The translations under genes and the position numbers were made by a program. Below, in pieces: positions 62,985 through 64,000 of a DNA stretch of 64,000 nt (position 1 is the stretch's first letter; each line of letters opens with the position of its first letter). Below the pieces are notes generated by a model. The model was not told the DNA's origin. It was given only the letters and a program-made list of their open reading frames with translations, and did no database searches. Location: assembly GCF_964656455.1 (NCBI RefSeq), contig NC_135720.1:54834598-54898597 (forward strand), written 5' to 3'. This DNA is from Halichoerus grypus (taxonomy: Eukaryota; Chordata; Mammalia; Carnivora; Phocidae).

Positions 62985-64000
62985 CTCACTATTCCTATTT
63001 TTATAAACTCTTCTTTTATCTGGCTTTCAGGATACTTTATTTTATTGGGTTTTTCCCTATCTTTTTGACATTATTTTCCTATCTTATGCTTAGTACCTTT
63101 CTGGATTTACCAAGATCTACACTTGCTTGTCTATCATCTCTCCTTCAAAAAATTGATCCATTTCCCTTAACAAATTATTTTCTTTATGCTGATCACTCAC
63201 AAATTATTCCCACTTTGATGTCTTCCTGTAATCTCAAACTCAACTCATCTCTTCGAGGCCATTTTGACCCCTAGTTTCCATATCTCTTCCAATATTGGTT
63301 GATTTTCCTATAAATTCCATCATTCATCATTGCATTCATAGTATTTATTGTTAAGTTACTTGGTTGGCTCAAAGAAAAGGAAAAGATATTATTAAAATCT
63401 TCACTGTCTTTTGTCCTTTAAAAGCAAAATGGAAACATAAAGCTTACTCTTAGGTCAACTCTTAAACCTATGACCAGTTTCCTCAACTTCTTGTCCATTT
63501 GGGGATAGATCCCCCCTCTCCTGTCCTTACACCATGCCAAAGATCAATCATGCTAACTGATATTTCAGGTACATCTATCAGCCCATTTGGCCCACTCAAT
63601 CACCAACCAGTGATGACCATATTAGCGTTACCTCGGTTAATGTAAATGAAACAAAGAAAAATTTATAAAATCAGTCATTACTTTTTAAAAATAGTATAAC
63701 AGAAGAATAAAAAAGTGAAGAGGAAAACTATTGTAAGCTGTTGGAACCTGAGGGTGAAAAGGAGAGTATTTAGTACCAAAAGGGCAGGATCATTAAAGTG
63801 AGAGCGGTATTAAGTGACTAATGTAAAAAAGATATAAAAGTATGAATTCCCACCTAACATACTTTTTGTACTGAATATTACGGTCATGGACTCTAGTCAA
63901 TATTACGGAGTAACAGGTACTCACTGAGCTGTCATGTAACCCTATGGCAGAAGCCACATCTCCTGGGCAAAAACCACCAAAGTCAGGTCAATTTCCCTTT

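Larger units (their letters stand above)
45230..64000 (-). other. LIN28B: LIN28B intron upstream of the last exon (partial)
   Basis: I found no cold-shock-domain exon on the - strand up to the end of the window, consistent with the large last intron of this gene. Seven full-size Can-SINEs, one short older SINE, a 5S rRNA pseudogene, a tRNA-like relic, MER5-like, MIR and L1 fragments are listed separately. The stretches 47000-49700, 53940-58500 and 59500-61400 contain only AT-rich sequence and microsatellites I cannot assign. Confidence 0.8.

Noticed and set aside
45230..64000. Search for the LIN28B exon encoding the end of the cold-shock domain
   Set aside because: No - strand sequence resembling the cold-shock domain or its basic linker flanked by splice sites was found, so the exon lies beyond the window.

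Overview
This window is mammalian nuclear DNA, most likely from an arctoid caniform carnivore (bear, pinniped or mustelid group). The main evidence is more than twenty copies of a tRNA-Lys-derived Can-SINE of the non-canid, non-felid type (head gcgcctgggtggctcagt, (CT)n-rich tail, AATAAA-like A-tail). L1 3' ends of carnivoran type and older mammalian repeats (MIR, L2, MER5A, L1M) are also present.

Two protein-coding genes face each other. (1) BVES (POPDC1) runs on the + strand from before the window to about 26130. Its last five coding exons are at 1291-1478, 2201-2309, 8535-8702, 9644-9785 and 22207-22331, followed by a 3' UTR of about 3.8 kb. They encode the cytosolic Popeye cAMP-binding domain and the acidic C-terminus, about residues 118-360; the N-terminal membrane part lies outside. 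(2) LIN28B runs on the - strand. Only its last coding exon (44860-45229; both CCHC zinc knuckles and the basic C-terminus) and a 3' UTR of about 4.5 kb with four canonical let-7 seed sites are inside. From 45230 to 64000 I see only its large upstream intron. The two genes converge tail to tail across about 14 kb of repeat-rich intergenic DNA (26131-40349). This LIN28B-BVES arrangement is the one known in other mammals.

I found no gene system new to biology. The best unusual items are small: a Can-SINE whose 5' third is inverted in place, as expected from twin priming (27661-27864); a 3'-truncated, tailless 5S rRNA retropseudogene with a perfect 15-bp target duplication (46835-46921); a perfect 60-bp direct repeat inside the BVES 3' UTR; two L1-driven insertions at one target, leaving three target copies (32851-33136); a CpG-rich block with NRF1-like palindromes and an antisense splice donor inside the last BVES intron (12000-12480); and two full-consensus CTCF-like motifs on either side of the LIN28B 3' end. 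The listed long open reading frames outside the exons are chance or repeat-derived.
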